Source of the DNA: Pseudoduganella namucuonensis | GTDB taxonomy: Bacteria; Pseudomonadota; Gammaproteobacteria; Burkholderiales; Burkholderiaceae_D | Length of the DNA: 64,000 bases | Direction: 5' to 3' | Assembly (NCBI RefSeq): GCF_900116645.1 | Contig: NZ_FPBO01000033.1 | Location: 41,679 to 105,678, forward strand | Part shown: piece by piece, positions 18,407 through 28,304 of the stretch | Numbering within the stretch: position 1 is the first letter of the stretch | How the letters are laid out: each line of letters begins with the position of its first letter | Position numbers and translations under genes: made by a program | The notes under the pieces: model-generated | What the model saw: only the letters and a program-made list of their open reading frames with translations | Databases searched by the model: none | What the model was told of the DNA's origin: nothing

Positions 18407-20659
18407 ATGGCCACACTACGACGCTTGATCGCCTGCCTGGGCGGCACCATCCTTCTGCACAACGCCCATGGCGCGGCCAGCGCCCCGCCCGACCGTATCG
18501 CCATGCCGCAGGCGCGCTTCGCCACCGGCGACGATCCGCGCCGCGCCCAACCGGATTTCGACGACAGCGGCTGGGCCACCGTCGACACGTCGCGCAACTA
18601 CGAGAAACAGGGATTCGACGGCCACGACGGCTATTCGTGGTACCGCATCCACGTGACCATCCCCTCTTCGCTCAAGGCCGGCAGCGACTGGCCCCAACGG
18701 CTGCGGGTCTACCTCTCCGCCATCGACGACGCGGACGAGGCCTGGCTGAACGGCGTGCCGATCGGCAAGACCGGCCGCATGCCGGAAGACCCCGGCGGCT
18801 TCGACGGCCGCTGGCAGGCCGTGCGCGACTACCAGGCCGACCTTTCGAAAGTACCGGTCCACTGGGACCGGGACAATGTGATCGCCATCCGCGTCTATGA
18901 CGGCGTGGGCGGCGGTGGCTTCCACCGGGACGTGCCCTCGATCAGCATGCCCAACCGCGCGGACGGCCTGCGCTTCGGCCCGGAACGCGCGCGTTTCGAT
19001 TTCCGGCCGGACGGCAAAGTGGCCGTCTCGCTGGATGTGGCGAACGACATCCCCACCCGGCAACGCGGCCAGCTGGTGATGGAAGTGTTCGACCCGCGCA
19101 GCGGCAAGACGCTGCAGCGCCAGGCCGGCGCCCTCGCGCTCGCCGCCGGCCAATCGCGCACGCTGCGCTGGACGGTGCCGACCGGGCCCGGCGTGGAGGC
19201 GCGCCTGCGCTTCGTGGACGCGCTGTCCGGCCGCGGCATCGCCTCCCGGCTGCCGCTGCCCTACCTGCTGACGCCGGCGGACGGCGCCGCGCCCGCCATC
19301 CACGGCGCCGGCGTGCTGGGCGCGCGGCCCGGCACGCCGCTGGCCCACCGTGTTCCCGCCACCGGCAAGGCGCCGCTGCGCTTCTCGGCCGCCAACCTGC
19401 CCGCCGGATTGACGCTCGACGCCGCCACCGGCGTCATCTCGGGCACCGTGCCCGCCGCGGGCAGCTATCCCGTCACGCTGCGGGTGGAAAACGCCGCGGG
19501 CGCGGCCAGCCGGGTCTGGACCGTGGAGGCGGGGGACAAGCTGGCGCTGACGCCGCCCATGGGCTGGAACAGCTGGAACGCCTTCGGCGTGAACGTGAGC
19601 GACGCGCAGGTGCGCGCGACCGCGCGCATCCTGGTCGAGTCGGGGCTGGCCGCCAAGGGCTGGTCTTCCGTGAACATCGACGATGGCTGGCAAGCCGCCG
19701 CCCGCGCCAACGATGGCGAGCTGGCGGGCAACGAACGCTTCCCGGACATGGCGGCGCTGGGCGGCTACCTGCACGGCCTGGGCCTGCGCTTCGGCATTTA
19801 CTCGTCGCCGGGGCCGGCCACCTGCGGCAAGTACCTGGGCGCCTACCGGCACGAGGCGCAGGACGCCGCCACCTACGCCCGCTGGGGCGTGGACTTCCTG
19901 AAATACGATTTGTGCAGCTACCACGACATGATCGCCAAGACGCCCACCCGCGCGGCGCACATGCTGCCCTACCAGATCATGGGCGAGGCGCTCAAGGCGC
20001 AGCCCCGCGGCATCGTCTACAGCCTGTGCCAGTACGGCGAGCAGCAGGTGTGGGAATGGGGGGCGGACGTGGGCGGCCAGGCCTGGCGCATGACGGGCGA
20101 CATCCTGGATACCTGGGCCAGCGTGCTGGAAACGGGCTTCAGCGCGGCGCCCTACACCCAGTATGTGGCGCCGGGACGGTGGAACGACCCGGACATGCTG
20201 GTGGTTGGGCACGTGGGCTGGGGCGATCCCAAGCCGTCCCGGCTCACGCCCGACGAGCAGTACAGCCACATCAGCCTGTGGAGCATGCTGGCGGCGCCAC
20301 TGTTGCTGGGCAATGATTTGACCAAGCTCGACGCCTTCACCTTGAACCTGCTGACCAACGCGGAAGTGCTGGCGATCAACCAGGACACGCTGGGCCGCGC
20401 CGCGAGCCGGGTGCGGGACGCGGATGACTGGCAGATCTGGGTGAAACCGCTGGCCGACGGCGGCAAGGCGATCGGCATCTTCAATATGGGCGACAGGTTC
20501 CGCCGCCTGCGCGTCGATCCCGCCCTGTATGCCAAGGGGCAATCCGGCCTGCCCTACCAAGCGCGCGACGCCTGGCGGCAGCGCGCGCTGCCGGGCGCCG
20601 GCGGCGCCATCGACGTCGAACTGCCGGCCCACGGCGTCATGCTGCTGACCGTGCGGTAG
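18407..20659 (+). CDS. GH27 alpha-galactosidase with N-terminal beta-sandwich domains
   Basis: 750 aa secreted or periplasmic enzyme that removes terminal alpha-galactosyl residues. Signal peptide about 1-25. Residues about 35-190 form a GH2-type jelly-roll (FDDSGWATVDTSRNYE, WYRIHVTIP, WLNGVPIG). A putative Ig domain (LPAGLTLDAATGVISGTVP) at about 320-370 precedes the GH27 barrel: TPPMGWNSWNAFG, nucleophile Asp in FLKYDLC near 501, acid/base Asp in RWNDPDML near 594. A C-terminal beta-domain ends the protein. Well above the roughly 400 aa of minimal GH27 enzymes because of the added domains. RBS AAAGGAGA. Divergent from a TonB receptor under shared operators. Confidence 0.93.
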   Translation: MATLRRLIACLGGTILLHNAHGAASAPPDRIAMPQARFATGDDPRRAQPDFDDSGWATVDTSRNYEKQGFDGHDGYSWYRIHVTIPSSLKAGSDWPQRLRVYLSAIDDADEAWLNGVPIGKTGRMPEDPGGFDGRWQAVRDYQADLSKVPVHWDRDNVIAIRVYDGVGGGGFHRDVPSISMPNRADGLRFGPERARFDFRPDGKVAVSLDVANDIPTRQRGQLVMEVFDPRSGKTLQRQAGALALAAGQSRTLRWTVPTGPGVEARLRFVDALSGRGIASRLPLPYLLTPADGAAPAIHGAGVLGARPGTPLAHRVPATGKAPLRFSAANLPAGLTLDAATGVISGTVPAAGSYPVTLRVENAAGAASRVWTVEAGDKLALTPPMGWNSWNAFGVNVSDAQVRATARILVESGLAAKGWSSVNIDDGWQAAARANDGELAGNERFPDMAALGGYLHGLGLRFGIYSSPGPATCGKYLGAYRHEAQDAATYARWGVDFLKYDLCSYHDMIAKTPTRAAHMLPYQIMGEALKAQPRGIVYSLCQYGEQQVWEWGADVGGQAWRMTGDILDTWASVLETGFSAAPYTQYVAPGRWNDPDMLVVGHVGWGDPKPSRLTPDEQYSHISLWSMLAAPLLLGNDLTKLDAFTLNLLTNAEVLAINQDTLGRAASRVRDADDWQIWVKPLADGGKAIGIFNMGDRFRRLRVDPALYAKGQSGLPYQARDAWRQRALPGAGGAIDVELPAHGVMLLTVR

Positions 20660-20680
20660 TCACGCGACGGGGGCCGGCCC

Positions 20681-20697
20681 GGCGGGCGACGCCCGCC
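20681..20697. terminator. GC-rich hairpin after the alpha-galactosidase gene
   Basis: GGCGGGC and GCCCGCC pair around GAC, 22 bp after the stop codon. There is no T-run, so it is at best a weak or Rho-assisted terminator or a 3' stabiliser. Confidence 0.3.
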
Positions 20698-20818
20698 TGG
20701 CCGAGCGCCCGCCCCTGCACCAAATCGGGTCGCACCGTGGATTTTTGTGGCGTGGAAGATAGTCAATCGCACCACATCGGTGCAGCGATGCCATTTCGGC
20801 TGGTGCGGCGGCATTTCA

Positions 20819-20850
20819 CATATCGATATGGGCGCCCTATCTGCTAAAAT
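20819..20850 (+). promoter_or_regulatory. Probable icd promoter with palindrome at the -35 region
   Basis: An extended -10 element TGCTAAAAT lies at 20842-20850, giving a leader of about 90 nt to the icd start. The -35 region holds a perfect 12-bp palindrome CATATCGATATG (20819-20830) instead of a good -35 hexamer, suggesting activator or repressor control at this position. Confidence 0.4.
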
Positions 20851-20947
20851 CTCGCTGCCCAAGCCAAAAGCCATGCGAACCGGCGCCGTGACCGGGAATA
20901 CGCCACGTCGCGTGGGCAGTCTACTATGCACATCCTAGGGAATGACC

Positions 20948-23179
<2,232 letters not shown>

Positions 23180-23203
23180 TGACGAAGTAAGCGACAACAC
23201 AGT

Positions 23204-23232
23204 AAAAAAAGCCCGCCGAATGGCGGGCTTTT
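23204..23232 (+). terminator. Intrinsic terminator of icd
   Basis: GCCCGCC (23211-23217), loop GAAT, GGCGGGC (23222-23228), flanked by an A-run before and TTTT after. It should work in both directions. Confidence 0.9.
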
Positions 23233-23241
23233 CACTGGAAC

Positions 23242-23433
23242 TTATGGTTGATCCCGGCGTCTTTCAGAATAGCGTTTGCCGTATGGCGAGAGGCGCAATC
23301 GAGCGCAGTTCCGTCGTAGGAGGCGCGCCAATTCGCGGTGCCCGGCCTCGGCGCTTCCGCCATGCGTCGCCGCGCGACGACGTAGCGCGTCCACCACGTC
23401 TTGATCCAAATCCCGAACCAGCAGTTGAGGCAT
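23242..23433 (-). pseudogene. Truncated FitA/VapB-type antitoxin remnant
   Basis: Reading from 23433, the first 40 residues (MPQLLVRDLDQDVVDALRRR, then AATHGGSAEAGHREL) match the ribbon-helix-helix start of FitA-type antitoxins, which bind DNA and a PIN toxin. After about residue 42 the sequence becomes basic and unrelated, and it stops at 63 aa where about 80 are usual. No PIN toxin gene follows. It is best read as a decayed module between the icd terminator and the lyase promoter. A complete pair of the same class is at 39538-40205. Confidence 0.6.
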
Positions 23434-23477
23434 ACCGGCTGACCCCAAGCAAGATTGGCGCGGATACAACACTCGAG

Positions 23478-23545
23478 GATATCGATAACAAGAATTCAAG
23501 CGTGTTATGGAAATTGCATGCTATATTATCCTTGGTATCGATAAC
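23478..23545. promoter_or_regulatory. Two LacI-type operator-like sites before the lyase gene
   Basis: GATATCGATAAC (23478-23489) and GGTATCGATAAC (23534-23545) each differ by one base from the perfect palindrome GTTATCGATAAC found upstream of the GH43 gene at 41989. Their centres are 56 bp apart. A TATATT sequence between them (23523-23528) is a possible -10. They lie 75-140 bp upstream of the lyase start. Confidence 0.55.
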
Positions 23546-23618
23546 ACGAGGCTTTGGAGAGAGGCTCATGCCCGATACGTCGAAGGATCTTGTCTAACAA
23601 CAACTAATTGAGACAACC

Positions 23619-26600
23619 ATGCACAAACAATTCAATTCGCAGCGACGGCAGGCCGCCACGCCCAGGGGCAGCGGCAAACTTAAAATGATAGCGCTATCAA
23701 CACTGTCTGCCCTGATGGCCCTGTCCGGCGGCGGCGCGCAGGCGGTGAGCTACGTGGCCACGCCGGCGGCCCAGCCGGTGGTCAGTTCGGCCGGCATCAA
23801 GCACCCCGCCCTCGGCTTCACGCTGGAACAGCTGGAGTACGCGCGCCTGCAAACGCGCGCCGACGTGGAGCCGTACAAGACCTATTACAACATCCTGTCC
23901 ACCGTCTGCTGCAACTACGCCAACATCAACCTGCTGCCGACCAACCGCGACGCCAGCAAGGTCGACACCCCGAACACGCCGAATTACAACGGGAACACCG
24001 CGCAGACCCGCATGATCAACGATTCGCAGGGCGCGCTGACCCAGGCCATCCTGTACTACGTGACCGGCCGCAACGAGTACCGCCGCAACGCGATGCGCAT
24101 CCTGCGGACCTGGAGCAACATGAATCCGAACGGCTACGCCTACTTCCCGGACGCGCACATCCACAACGGCGTGCCGCTGTTCCGCATGCTGGCCGCCGCC
24201 GAGATCATGCGCTACACCCCCGGTGACCCCACCTACACCGCCTACCCGCTGGCCTGGACCGACACCGACACCCAAAAGCTCAAGGACAACCTGATCGACC
24301 CGATGGAGCGCACCTTCTTCGCCAGCAAGGAGCGCTTCATGAACCAGCACGTGTACTCGCTGGTGGGCCGCATGGCCGGCGCGATCTTCACCGACAACCG
24401 GGCGCGCTACGACGAGACGGTTGAATGGATGACGGTGAACGCCACCTCGACCCGCCAGGACATCAACGGCGCCATCCTGCCGCTGATTCCCCTGATCGAG
24501 GCGGACAACCCGTACAACAAGTTCGGCATCCCCTTCTACCAGATCCAGGAAATGGCGCGCGACCAGGCCCACGGCGGCGACAACGTCGACAACCTCACCG
24601 GCCTGCTGCGCATGGTCACGGCCCAGGGCACCAAGGTCGATCCGTTCACCGGCACCCCGTCCACCTCCAGCGACGCGGTCAGCGTGTACCAGTTCGGCGG
24701 CAACCGCGTGCTGATGGGGGCCAACGCCTACGCCCAGTTCATGCTGGGCTATAACACGCCGTGGGCGGACACCAGCGGCGGCACCTCCTACATGTCCGGC
24801 GCGTATCGCGGCCGGCTGTACGAGGTGGGCGGCATCCCCGAGCTGTACAACGTCTACAAGTACGAGCAGGGCGTGGACGTGGACTCCGTGGCGCCCTACC
24901 TGGCCACGGCCGCCGCCCACGCGGACGGTCCCGTCACCGCCTGGGGCCAGGCCACGCCCGGCAACAAGGACATGGGCGCCGAGGCCTTCCTGACCCTGCC
25001 CGTGCCGCTGACCGGCGTGGCCCTGCCCGTCAACACCGGCATGCTGGAGACAGAGCGCAAGGCCGTGTTCCTGAACGGCGAGTGGACCAGCGAGACCGAG
25101 GGCGCGCGCACCTACGGCCATGCCAAGGTCACGCCGGCCGGCGCCACCGTGGTGTTCCACGACGTGCGCTACGCCGACCGCGCCAAATTCGCGCCGGTGG
25201 GCATGATGGTGCGCACCAACGCGGTGACCAAACTGGCCGCCAGCGGCTCCGAGACCGGCAAGCCGTGGAGCGAGATCGCGGTGCCCGACACCGGCGGACA
25301 ATGGCGCTACATCGTCCCCGATTCGTCGTGGACCGCCACCGCCGGCCGCGGCTTCGGCGACAACATCATCTACTTCAAGTTCACCGGCGCCGAGGGCGCC
25401 ACCGTGGACCTGGACTTCGTGAACATGGCCGCGCCCACCCAGCTCACGCCGCCGAAGTTCGCCATGCCGGCCTTCCCCGTCACGGAACTGGTCGTCCAGG
25501 GCGTGCCCTACCAGGCCAGCTACGCCGCCACCGACGCCAACACCGCCGACACCGTGGTCTACCAGGCGATCAGCCTGCCCGCCGGCGCCACGCTGAACAC
25601 CGCCACCGGCGCGTTCAGCTGGACGCCGACGGCGGAGCAGGCCGGCGTGCACGAGATCGTCGTCAGCGCCACCGACGGCGTCTCGATCAGCACCATGACG
25701 GCCAAGCTGAGCGTGCAGCCGGACCGCGCGGCCGCGTTCGCGGCGGCGCTGGGCGGCTACGACCCGGCCGCCGTGTACACCACGCCCTCGCTGGCCACGT
25801 TCAAGTCGGAACTGGCGCCGCTGCAGGCGTCCATGGGCACCGTGTCCGACGCCGAATTCGGCGCCCTGCTGAACGCCGTGAAGGCGGTGGCGGCCAAGCT
25901 GCAACTGCTGAATCCGCGCGTGGCCTCGGACGGCAGCCTGGACTGGAGCAAGAGCATGGTGACCACCACCGTGCTGGACGCCGCGCGCGCCGCGCTGCTG
26001 GTGGACGGCGACTACAACAGCACCTCGGGCGACCTGCGCAACGTCGTCACCATCGACTTCGGCGAGAACTACCGCATCTCGGTGAACGCCTTCGGCATCC
26101 AGGCACGCTTCATGTTCGGCAACCGCTCGCAAGGCATCAACGTCTACGGTTCGAACGACAATTCCAGCTGGACGCTGCTGACCACGCGCGAGACCACCGA
26201 CACGTCGAACCGCAACTTCGAGATGGAGGTCATTCCGGTGGTGCCCGGCCTGGAGAACGAGCGCTATCGCTACTTCATGGTGCGGGTGGATCACCCGGGT
26301 CCTCCGACCGACCCGGCCTATCCCGGCATCTCGTCGTACAGTGAATTGCGCTTCCACGGCGCCCGCTACGATCTGCTGTCGCCGGTGGACGTGAGCGCCA
26401 GCGTCAAGATGCTGCAATCGGGCCTGACGGTGAACCGCTTCACGCAGAAGTACACCGGCACGGTGACGTTCACCAACACCACCCAGCAAAAGATCACCGG
26501 GCCGCTGCACCTGCACCTGCAGGGGCTGACCGCCGGCGTCACGCTGGACAACGCCACCGGCGTGAAGGACGGCGTGCCCTACATCACGCTGCCGGTGGCC

Positions 26601-26702
26601 GAGCTGGCCCCCGGCCAGAGCGCGACCGTGACCACCACCTTCAGCAATCCGGCGAAAGCGGCCATCAACTACACCCGCAAGCTGATCAGCGTTAAATACT
26701 AA
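23619..26702 (+). CDS. Alginate-lyase-like polysaccharide lyase, multidomain, secreted
   Basis: 1027 aa. An unusually long basic N region precedes the signal peptide core at about 23-42 (cleavage near AQA). Residues about 60-400 form an alpha/alpha-toroid of the alginate lyase superfamily; the pattern ILYYVTGRNEYRRNAMRIL, FMNQHVYSLVGRMAGAIF and EMARDQAHGG is characteristic. A beta-sandwich region follows, then a putative Ig domain (SLPAGATLNTATGAFSWTP, about 650-690), a CBM32-like discoidin domain (VVTIDFGENYRISVNAFGIQ, about 800-910) and a C-terminal Ig-like domain. Exact polymer unknown: alginate or another uronate-rich glycan. A PEP-CTERM gene follows 10 bp downstream. LacI-type operator-like sites lie upstream. 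Confidence 0.82.
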   Translation: MHKQFNSQRRQAATPRGSGKLKMIALSTLSALMALSGGGAQAVSYVATPAAQPVVSSAGIKHPALGFTLEQLEYARLQTRADVEPYKTYYNILSTVCCNYANINLLPTNRDASKVDTPNTPNYNGNTAQTRMINDSQGALTQAILYYVTGRNEYRRNAMRILRTWSNMNPNGYAYFPDAHIHNGVPLFRMLAAAEIMRYTPGDPTYTAYPLAWTDTDTQKLKDNLIDPMERTFFASKERFMNQHVYSLVGRMAGAIFTDNRARYDETVEWMTVNATSTRQDINGAILPLIPLIEADNPYNKFGIPFYQIQEMARDQAHGGDNVDNLTGLLRMVTAQGTKVDPFTGTPSTSSDAVSVYQFGGNRVLMGANAYAQFMLGYNTPWADTSGGTSYMSGAYRGRLYEVGGIPELYNVYKYEQGVDVDSVAPYLATAAAHADGPVTAWGQATPGNKDMGAEAFLTLPVPLTGVALPVNTGMLETERKAVFLNGEWTSETEGARTYGHAKVTPAGATVVFHDVRYADRAKFAPVGMMVRTNAVTKLAASGSETGKPWSEIAVPDTGGQWRYIVPDSSWTATAGRGFGDNIIYFKFTGAEGATVDLDFVNMAAPTQLTPPKFAMPAFPVTELVVQGVPYQASYAATDANTADTVVYQAISLPAGATLNTATGAFSWTPTAEQAGVHEIVVSATDGVSISTMTAKLSVQPDRAAAFAAALGGYDPAAVYTTPSLATFKSELAPLQASMGTVSDAEFGALLNAVKAVAAKLQLLNPRVASDGSLDWSKSMVTTTVLDAARAALLVDGDYNSTSGDLRNVVTIDFGENYRISVNAFGIQARFMFGNRSQGINVYGSNDNSSWTLLTTRETTDTSNRNFEMEVIPVVPGLENERYRYFMVRVDHPGPPTDPAYPGISSYSELRFHGARYDLLSPVDVSASVKMLQSGLTVNRFTQKYTGTVTFTNTTQQKITGPLHLHLQGLTAGVTLDNATGVKDGVPYITLPVAELAPGQSATVTTTFSNPAKAAINYTRKLISVKY

Positions 26703-26712
26703 GGACAGAGAC

Positions 26713-27309
26713 ATGAACCATTTGAAAGACTTGCTGGCCAGGCTGATGCTGGCCGTATTCCTGATGTCCGGCGCGGGCGCGGCCTCGGCCGGCCCGCTGT
26801 ACAGCGTCAGCATCGACACCTCCACGCTGGGCAGCGGCCCGGCCTACCTGGGCCTGTACTTCCTGGGCCTGGCCAACGCGGCCCCGGCCACCGCCACAGT
26901 GAGCAACCTGGCCGGCGCGCTGGCGGGCGCGCCGTCGGTGACCGGCACGGTGGGCGGTTCGCTGCCCGGCGCGCTGGTGTTCGGCAACGCCAACGGCGGC
27001 GGCGAGCTGGTGCAGGGCATCACGCTGGGCGGCGTGTTCTCGTTCAACCTCAGCTTCACGCTGGGCGCGGGCGACGCCGGCACCACCTTCGGCTGGGCGC
27101 TGTTCAACGACACCAGCTACCTGGGCGCCGACGGCGACCTGGGCACCATGTCGCTGCAGCCGGGCGCGGCGCCCGACGAGATGTTCCTGCTCTCCAACGC
27201 CAGTTCGCTCAGCGACGTGCAGGTGGTGCCGGAGCCATCGACCCTGTCGCTGATGCTGCTGGCCGGGCTGGTCATGGCGGTGGGCGCGCGCCGGCGCCGC
27301 AATCCATGA
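26713..27309 (+). CDS. PEP-CTERM surface protein
   Basis: 198 aa. Signal peptide about 1-26 (ASA-GPLYS). The mature part is small, Gly/Ala-rich and beta-structured (YSVSIDTSTLGSGPAYLGLY resembles the NF038129-type PEP-CTERM group). The C terminus is a classic sorting signal: VPEPS motif, a hydrophobic helix (LSLMLLAGLVMAVGA) and a basic tail RRRRN. Such proteins are processed by exosortase and placed at the cell surface or in the exopolysaccharide matrix. It begins 10 bp after the lyase gene with its own ribosome site (AGGACAGAG), so the two are co-transcribed. Binding partner unknown. Confidence 0.9.
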   Translation: MNHLKDLLARLMLAVFLMSGAGAASAGPLYSVSIDTSTLGSGPAYLGLYFLGLANAAPATATVSNLAGALAGAPSVTGTVGGSLPGALVFGNANGGGELVQGITLGGVFSFNLSFTLGAGDAGTTFGWALFNDTSYLGADGDLGTMSLQPGAAPDEMFLLSNASSLSDVQVVPEPSTLSLMLLAGLVMAVGARRRRNP

Positions 27310-27338
27310 GCGTGATGGAGGAATAGAAACGGGCGTAC

Positions 27339-27372
27339 GCTGGTTCGTTTGATATATATCAAACGAACCAGC
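27339..27372. promoter_or_regulatory. 34-bp perfect palindrome with an FNR/ANR-type core
   Basis: The 17-base arm GCTGGTTCGTTTGATAT is mirrored exactly, giving 34 bp without a mismatch. Its centre, TTGATATATATCAA (27349-27362), is a perfect match to the FNR/ANR consensus TTGAT-N4-ATCAA. It lies 30 bp after the PEP-CTERM stop and 59 bp before the peptide gene. If centred at -41.5, the start of transcription would be near 27397, with CATTGT at 27384-27389 as a weak -10, the layout of a class II activated promoter (inference). Confidence 0.65.
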
Positions 27373-27395
27373 CCCGCCTACGGCATTGTGGACTG

Positions 27396-27413
27396 GCGCC
27401 TTGGGCGCTTTTT
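27396..27413 (+). terminator. Small hairpin plus T-run in the leader of the peptide gene
   Basis: GCGCC (27396-27400), loop TTG, GGCGC (27404-27408) and then TTTTT. The stem is only 5 bp. It could stop read-through from the lyase/PEP-CTERM operon or attenuate the next operon. Confidence 0.35.
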
Positions 27414-27431
27414 CCGCAAAGGAGACACATC

Positions 27432-27719
27432 ATGTTTAAAATCTTAACCGCAGGTATAGCGCTCGCTTCGCTGGTCTCGCTACCAGTCGCGGCCGAGCCA
27501 CGAAAGATGTCGAGCGAGGTGCTCGACCAGGTCGTCGGGGGAACATATTGCCCGCCACCCGAACCCCAGAAGGGTAACAATGGCTGGGGAAATGGAGCCG
27601 ATCCGAGCAACGCCGGCAGTGACAACGGCTTGACCAGCCCCTCGAAATCCGCCAACACGAATTTGCCTCCGGGCCAAAACCGTCCCAATACCAACCCCAC
27701 CGGATCCACCGGACGGTAA
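27432..27719 (+). CDS. Small exported double-glycine-motif peptide precursor
   Basis: 95 aa. RBS AAGGAG, 7 nt spacing. Residues 1-21 are a clear Sec signal peptide (FKILTAGIALASLVSLPVAA). Residues 26-37 read MSSEVLDQVVGG, which fits the double-glycine leader consensus of C39 peptidase substrates (hydrophobic at -12, Ser at -11, Leu at -7, Val at -4, Gly-Gly at -2/-1). Cleavage after Gly37 would release a 58-residue peptide rich in Asn, Gly, Pro and Ser with GNNGWGNG and a single Cys near its start. The next gene encodes a C39-type peptidase. No known function. The peptide could be a secreted structural, adhesive or signalling molecule; it has no amyloid-type repeats. Confidence 0.8.
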   Translation: MFKILTAGIALASLVSLPVAAEPRKMSSEVLDQVVGGTYCPPPEPQKGNNGWGNGADPSNAGSDNGLTSPSKSANTNLPPGQNRPNTNPTGSTGR

Positions 27720-27728
27720 GCACAGTGA

Positions 27729-28304
27729 ATGGGCGGTTTGCCTGCCCTTCCACCCACGGCTCGTTGCTTCCCCATGTGGCGCATCTGCCTGACCCTGTTA
27801 TGCACGCTGCCCAGCGCCTGGTGCGCCGCGGAGCGGCCCGTCCGTTCGCTACTTGAGGCGCGACAAGAAGGCATGATAGTCCAGCAGTGGGACAACAGCT
27901 GCGCAGCGGCCGCGCTCGCCACGATTTTGACCTACTACAAAGGAATGACTGTGAGCGAAGAGCAGGTGGCGCGCGGCATGCTGCGTCGGACCGACCCGCT
28001 GCGTGTCCGGTCGCGTGGCGGCTTTTCCTTCCTGGACATGAAGCGCCATGTCGGTCAACTCGGGTTTGACAGCGATGGCTATTCCGGCATGGCATTGGAG
28101 GATTTGGCCGTGAAGACACCGATGATCGTCCCCTTGAATGTGCGTGGCTACAACCATTTCGTGGTGGTACGCCACGTTGGCGACAACAAGGTCGATATCG
28201 GCGACCCGAGTTTCGGCAACTACGCGATGAAGCGCGCGGAGTTCGCGGCCAAGTGGCGCGGGATCGGATTCGAAGTCGGCCGGCGGCGGGAGATGCACGA
28301 ATGA
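27729..28304 (+). CDS. Periplasmic C39-family (FapD-like) cysteine peptidase
   Basis: 191 aa from 27729. A start at 27774 (residue 16) gives a tighter signal peptide (MWRICLTLLCTLPSAWCAA), but neither start has a strong ribosome site. The C39 active site is intact: Gln52 as oxyanion residue, Cys58 in NSCAAAALATIL, His143 in GYNHFVVVRHV and Asp159 in IGDPSFG. The residue after the Cys is Ala where Gly is usual. C39 peptidases cut after Gly-Gly; those with a signal peptide, like FapD of the Pseudomonas Fap system, work in the periplasm without an ABC transporter. It lies 9 bp after the peptide gene and overlaps the next by 4 bp. Confidence 0.88.
   Translation: MGGLPALPPTARCFPMWRICLTLLCTLPSAWCAAERPVRSLLEARQEGMIVQQWDNSCAAAALATILTYYKGMTVSEEQVARGMLRRTDPLRVRSRGGFSFLDMKRHVGQLGFDSDGYSGMALEDLAVKTPMIVPLNVRGYNHFVVVRHVGDNKVDIGDPSFGNYAMKRAEFAAKWRGIGFEVGRRREMHE

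Noticed and set aside
27432..27719. Reading the small peptide as a classical bacteriocin
   Set aside because: It has a Sec signal peptide before the GG motif and no ABC exporter with a C39 domain or immunity gene beside it, so a standard class II bacteriocin locus is not supported.
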